Source: Sulfurimonas sp. (GTDB taxonomy: Bacteria > Campylobacterota > Campylobacteria > Campylobacterales > Sulfurimonadaceae). From it: 9,511 nt of DNA. Below the pieces are notes generated by a model. That model did not search any database. It was not told the DNA's origin and worked only from the letters and a program-made list of their open reading frames with translations. A program made the translations under genes and the position numbers. The DNA is taken from assembly GCA_002733945.2 (NCBI GenBank), contig NVXO02000004.1, positions 203,247 to 212,757 on the forward strand, in the 5' to 3' direction. Of this stretch, positions 6,547 to 9,511 are shown piece after piece. Every line of letters begins with the position of its first letter. Within the stretch, counting starts at the first letter, position 1.

Positions 6547-7022
6547 TGACTGAAGAGAATCAAAGAAGAGTAGTCTCAGTAATTGTTATCAATGAAGCGA
6601 GTGTTTTATCTCGCATCACGGACTTGTTCTCAGGGCGTGGTTATAATATCACATCTTTAACAGTTGCTCCTATCCCTGATAGTAGATATTCACGCTTAAC
6701 TATTGTAACAGCCGGAAGTGTTCGTGTTATCGAGCAAATCACAAAACAGCTGCATAAGCTTATCCCAGTTTTACGTGTGTATGAGCATGAAGATATGGTT
6801 GAGAAAGAGATGGCCATGATTAAGATACCTATCACTGAAAATCTTAGTGATATAAATATCCTCTGTGAAGCTTACAATGGTAAGATAGTAAACACAGGTG
6901 AAAATACTATCATTGCAATAGTTACTGATGAACCAAAACGCATTGATAACTTTCTTAATGCGATTAAACGTTATAATCCTAAAGAGATAGTAAGAAGCGG
7001 TGCTGTAGCACTCGAGAGATAA
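6546..7022 (+). CDS. ilvN: Acetolactate synthase regulatory small subunit
   Basis: A 158-residue protein that activates the large subunit and, in most bacteria, confers feedback inhibition by valine. Residues 8-82 form the N-terminal ACT domain, with the signature LFSGRGYNITSLTVAP (28-42 region). Residues 83-157 form the C-terminal AHAS small-subunit domain, ending IVRSGAVALER. Length and layout match E. coli IlvH (ilvH is the alternative symbol). Against IlvH as I recall it, N16, N34 and A41 match valine-site residues N11, N29 and A36, but the loop glycine G14 is replaced by S19 (NEASVLSR rather than NESGALSR), so valine sensitivity may be altered. The start overlaps the ilvB stop by one base, with GGGAG at 6534-6538 as ribosome binding site. 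It is followed after six bases by lpxD. Confidence 0.97.
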   Translation: MTEENQRRVVSVIVINEASVLSRITDLFSGRGYNITSLTVAPIPDSRYSRLTIVTAGSVRVIEQITKQLHKLIPVLRVYEHEDMVEKEMAMIKIPITENLSDINILCEAYNGKIVNTGENTIIAIVTDEPKRIDNFLNAIKRYNPKEIVRSGAVALER

Positions 7023-7028
7023 AAGAAA

Positions 7029-7979
7029 ATGAAGCTTAGTGAAATTGCACAACTTATCGGTGCAGAGTTCAGTGGGGATGATACAGAAATCACTTCAATG
7101 AATACACTTAGTGAAGCAAGTGCAACAGAACTCTCTTTTGTTGCAAATGCTAAATATATAAAAGAAATCCCCTCATCAAATGCAGCTGCTATTATCTGTG
7201 ATACATCCACTAAAGACAAAGTTCCTTCTTCTATTGTAGCCTTAGTTGTTGATGCACCATATTGGCAAATGGCAGTTCTTACTGCTAAGTTTGCTCCAGC
7301 TCTAGAAGATACTATGTCGTCTAAGGCTATTATAGGTGAGGGTAGTATAATATCTGCTAAGGCTGAACTTGCAAATGGTGCGATAGTTGGTAAAAACTGT
7401 AATATTATGGCAGGTGTTTACATAGGCTCAAATGCTACAATTGGTAACAATACTACTCTTTATCCAAATGTAGTGATTTATAGAGACTGCAAGGTAGGAA
7501 ACTCGTGTGTTATTCATGCTGGAACAGTTGTAGGTAGTGATGGTTTTGGTTTCGCATCTGATAAAAAGGGTGTGCATAAAAAAATATATCACATTGGAAA
7601 TGTTGTTATAGAAGACGATGTAGAAATTGGCTCAAACACTTCAATAGATAGAGCAGTATTTGCCACTACATATATAAAACAAGGTGTTCGTTTAGATAAC
7701 CTTGTTCATGTGGCACATAACTGTGAAATTGGTGAATATAGTGTTATAGCAGGCCAAACTGGTCTTGCTGGCTCTTCAAAGCTTGGACGTAGTACTATTT
7801 TTGGTGCACAGTCAGGTGTAGCAGGACATTTAGAGATAGCACCCTTTAATACATTTGCAGCACGTACTGGTGTAACTAAAACTATTAAAGAAAGTGGTAA
7901 GGTTTTTGCAGGATTTCCTTTTATGGATCATCGAGCATGGCTTAAAATTCAGGGTAAATTAGCTAGACTTATTAAATAA
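7029..7979 (+). CDS. lpxD: UDP-3-O-acylglucosamine N-acyltransferase
   Basis: This enzyme transfers a hydroxyacyl chain from acyl carrier protein to the 2-amino group of UDP-3-O-acylglucosamine, the third step of lipid A synthesis, in the cytoplasm. The 316-residue protein has the LpxD N-terminal uridine-binding domain (about 1-95). A left-handed beta-helix of hexapeptide repeats follows (about 100-285; for example IGEGSIISAKAEL, IGSNATIGNN). GSDGFGFASDKKG (169-181) is a typical LpxD block, and H230 in HVAHNCEIG matches the catalytic histidine of the family (E. coli H239). The C-terminal helix HRAWLKIQGKLARLIK (301-316) is where the family binds acyl carrier protein. LpxA lacks the N-terminal domain and is excluded. 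The gene follows ilvN after six bases, an order I recall from Campylobacter jejuni. It implies a lipopolysaccharide outer membrane. Confidence 0.95.
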   Translation: MKLSEIAQLIGAEFSGDDTEITSMNTLSEASATELSFVANAKYIKEIPSSNAAAIICDTSTKDKVPSSIVALVVDAPYWQMAVLTAKFAPALEDTMSSKAIIGEGSIISAKAELANGAIVGKNCNIMAGVYIGSNATIGNNTTLYPNVVIYRDCKVGNSCVIHAGTVVGSDGFGFASDKKGVHKKIYHIGNVVIEDDVEIGSNTSIDRAVFATTYIKQGVRLDNLVHVAHNCEIGEYSVIAGQTGLAGSSKLGRSTIFGAQSGVAGHLEIAPFNTFAARTGVTKTIKESGKVFAGFPFMDHRAWLKIQGKLARLIK

Positions 7980-7997
7980 AACAAAGGATATTTAAAT

Positions 7998-8207
7998 ATG
8001 ACTACAATTCCATTAAGTTCAACAAAAAAAGGCGTTATTTCAGTAACAAAAGTAGAGAGACCTTACGGTGAAGACAGTGCTCCTGTAGCAAGTATCGGTA
8101 TATCTTTAAGCGGCAATGCTGAGAGTCCTGAGTGGAAAGTTCATCTTCCTATGGATAACTTAAGTGATGTTATTAAAGCACTTCAAAATATAAAAGACAA
8201 TTCATAA
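7998..8207 (+). CDS. Small conserved-looking protein of unknown function (69 aa)
   Basis: I do not recognise a named family. The 69-residue protein has an ATG start nine bases after AAAGGA (7983-7988), codon use like its neighbours, and a position 18 bases behind lpxD and just before a terminator, so it is a credible last gene of the operon. The predicted layout is beta strands at about 10-20 (KKGVISVTKVER), 30-38 (ASIGISLSG) and 44-50 (EWKVHLP), then a helix at 53-66 (NLSDVIKALQNIKD). There is no signal peptide, membrane segment or cysteine, so it is presumably a cytoplasmic single-domain protein. The strands-then-helix order and the GISL segment faintly recall the PC4/YdbC single-stranded nucleic acid binding fold, but this is only a guess from layout. 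Confidence 0.72.
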   Translation: MTTIPLSSTKKGVISVTKVERPYGEDSAPVASIGISLSGNAESPEWKVHLPMDNLSDVIKALQNIKDNS

Positions 8208-8220
8208 AGATAGTCTTTTA

Positions 8221-8262
8221 TATAAAGTCAAGAACTTAAAGTTCTAGCTTTATAGAGTTTTT
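8221..8262 (+). terminator. Intrinsic terminator of the ilvBN-lpxD operon
   Basis: This is a two-part stem: TATAAAG (8221-8227) pairs with CTTTATA (8248-8254) and AGAACT (8231-8236) pairs with AGTTCT (8240-8245) around a three-base TAA loop. A small 3x2 internal bulge separates the two stems. GAG and then five T (8258-8262) follow. It begins 13 bases after the stop of the 69-residue gene. No T-run follows in the minus direction, so it should act mainly on plus-strand transcripts. Confidence 0.75.
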
Positions 8263-8301
8263 AACAGAAAGAAATTTAGTTTTTTTACCCTCAAGGGGTA
8301 C

Positions 8302-9480
8302 CTAGTCTGCATTGACCTTTAGGTCTTTGACAAACTCTTCTATACGTTTAATCCCCTTGCGTATACTTTGTATATCAGTAGCAAAAGAGAATCTAAAGTA
8401 ACCCTCACTTCCAAATGCAACACCTGGTACTACCGCAACTTCTTTTTGTTCAAGTAAGTCTTTTGCAAATGCAAGAGAATCATTACTCACTTTTTTAATG
8501 TTTACAAAAAGGTAAAATGCACCATCTGGTTTTAAAACACTCAAGCCATCAACAGCATTAAATAAATCTACTGCTTCATCACGACGAGTAACAAATGCTT
8601 TTCTCATCATCTCTATATCTGCATCTGCACGACCATCAAGTCCTGCTATAGCTGCCATTTGAGTAATAGAGTTAATGTTTGATGTACTTTGTGATTGTAG
8701 TTTTTTTGTAGCTTTGATAAGTTCAGTATTATGAGCTGCCATATAACCAAAACGCCATCCTGTCATCGCTACAGATTTACTCAAACCATTTATAGTAACA
8801 GTTCTCTCAAACATATCTTGACTTACAGCTGCACTTGATGTAAACTCACCATCGTAGATAAGTTTTTCATACATCTCATCACTTGCTACAATGATATTTG
8901 TACCCTCTAGAACTTTTCCTAATGCTTTTAACTCTTCTTTTGTGTAAACACTTCCAGTAGGATTAGATGGACTTGTGAGAATTAACATTTTTGTGTTAAG
9001 AGTAATAGCATTTTTTAACTGCTGGGGTGTAATCTTAAATGCTGAAGTGTCATCAGTTAGAATCTCAACAACGTCACCTCCGCAGTATCTTACAAGTTCT
9101 GGATAAGTAACCCAATAAGGTGCTGGAATAATTACTTCGTCACCCTTATCGATAGTTGCTGAAAAAAGGTTAAATAGTGAATGTTTTGCACCATTGTTTA
9201 CGATAATTTGATTTGGAGCATATTCTAAACCATTATCACGTTTAAGTTTAAGTGCAACAGCCTCTCTAAGAGCGGTTACTCCATCAACTGCAGTGTATTT
9301 TGTAAAGTCATTATTGATAGCTTCAATAGCTGCATCTTTTATAACTTGAGGTGTACCAAAGTCAGGTTCGCCTGCTGAAAAGCTTAGTACATCTTTACCC
9401 TGAGCTTTTAACTCTTGAGCCAGTGTTGTTATGGCAATTGTGATTGATTCAGATAATGTGTTTATGCGGTTAGTTAGCAT
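8302..9480 (-). CDS. aspC: Aspartate aminotransferase (class I PLP aminotransferase, 1-beta type)
   Basis: A 392-residue fold-type I PLP enzyme that interconverts aspartate and 2-oxoglutarate with oxaloacetate and glutamate. SFSAGEPDFGTP (33-44) and KYTAVDGVTALREA (61-74) are the N-terminal blocks of the 1-beta (thermophile and Bacillus type) subgroup. W123 in APYWVTYPE stacks on the cofactor, N173 in SPSNPTGSVY and D201/Y204 in ASDEMYE bind PLP, K235 in NGLSKSVAMTGWRFGY is the Schiff-base lysine, R243 in the same block holds the phosphate, and R363 in YFRFSFA binds the substrate carboxylate. The substrate is inferred; related 1-beta enzymes may also use prephenate or aromatic amino acids. 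ATG 9480 is preceded by AAGGG six bases upstream (plus-strand 9487-9491). The gene converges on the ilvB operon. Its promoter lies at or beyond the window edge; TAATAAT near 9495-9504 is a weak candidate. The symbol is provisional (aspB or aatA in other genomes). Confidence 0.92.
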   Translation of the reverse strand: MLTNRINTLSESITIAITTLAQELKAQGKDVLSFSAGEPDFGTPQVIKDAAIEAINNDFTKYTAVDGVTALREAVALKLKRDNGLEYAPNQIIVNNGAKHSLFNLFSATIDKGDEVIIPAPYWVTYPELVRYCGGDVVEILTDDTSAFKITPQQLKNAITLNTKMLILTSPSNPTGSVYTKEELKALGKVLEGTNIIVASDEMYEKLIYDGEFTSSAAVSQDMFERTVTINGLSKSVAMTGWRFGYMAAHNTELIKATKKLQSQSTSNINSITQMAAIAGLDGRADADIEMMRKAFVTRRDEAVDLFNAVDGLSVLKPDGAFYLFVNIKKVSNDSLAFAKDLLEQKEVAVVPGVAFGSEGYFRFSFATDIQSIRKGIKRIEEFVKDLKVNAD

Positions 9481-9511
9481 TAAAAACCCTTAGGTGAAAT
9501 TATTAAAGGAT

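Noticed and set aside
6771..7052. Minus-strand open frame across the ilvN-lpxD junction
   Set aside because: Both plus-strand genes are clear family members here; the antisense frame has no ribosome binding site or recognisable motif.
8286..8300. TACCC/GGGTA hairpin as terminator for the minus-strand aminotransferase
   Set aside because: In the minus direction the stem is followed by A residues rather than T, so it does not form an intrinsic terminator; in the plus direction the T-run lies before the stem.

Overview
The window is AT-rich and densely packed with ordinary bacterial genes. It most likely comes from the chromosome of a Campylobacterota (epsilonproteobacterial) organism, probably a Sulfurimonas-like sulfur or hydrogen oxidiser. 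Three things point there: the order ilvB-ilvN-lpxD, which I recall from Campylobacter; a DUF2400/TIGR02757 protein directly behind rpoN; and promoters made of a TATAAT box behind a T-rich stretch with no clear -35 box. The genus is an inference. I see no rRNA, tRNA, CRISPR array, transposase, phage gene or other sign of a mobile element.

Layout, left to right. (1) 1-918, plus strand: the 3' end of rpoN (sigma-54), including its DNA-binding RpoN box, followed without a gap by a DUF2400 protein that carries an endonuclease III-like LDTHTF..GN motif. (2) About 939-4747, plus strand: a promoter, a small CoA-binding-domain protein, threonine ammonia-lyase (ilvA, TTG start) and a 708-residue protein made of a seven-bladed WD40 propeller followed by an alpha-helical solenoid. 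(3) About 4801-8262, plus strand: a promoter, acetolactate synthase large and small subunits (ilvB, ilvN, overlapping by one base), lpxD of lipid A synthesis, a 69-residue protein of unknown function, and a hairpin terminator. (4) 8302-9480, minus strand: a class I aspartate-type aminotransferase, convergent with the ilvB operon. No gene-free stretch exceeds about 100 bases.

Most genes with known roles fit branched-chain amino acid synthesis. Aspartate aminotransferase feeds the aspartate family that leads to threonine, IlvA turns threonine into 2-oxobutyrate, and IlvBN condenses 2-oxobutyrate or pyruvate with pyruvate to start isoleucine and valine synthesis. LpxD sits in the same transcript as a lipid A enzyme with no direct metabolic link.

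The least explained gene is the WD40/solenoid protein between ilvA and ilvB. Its propeller-then-solenoid order is that of eukaryotic coat proteins, and its C-terminal half contains four degenerate repeats with a period of 84-85 residues. Second is the DUF2400 protein, which looks like a diverged relative of HhH-GPD DNA glycosylases. A third point is a serine in IlvN where the valine-binding loop normally has glycine.
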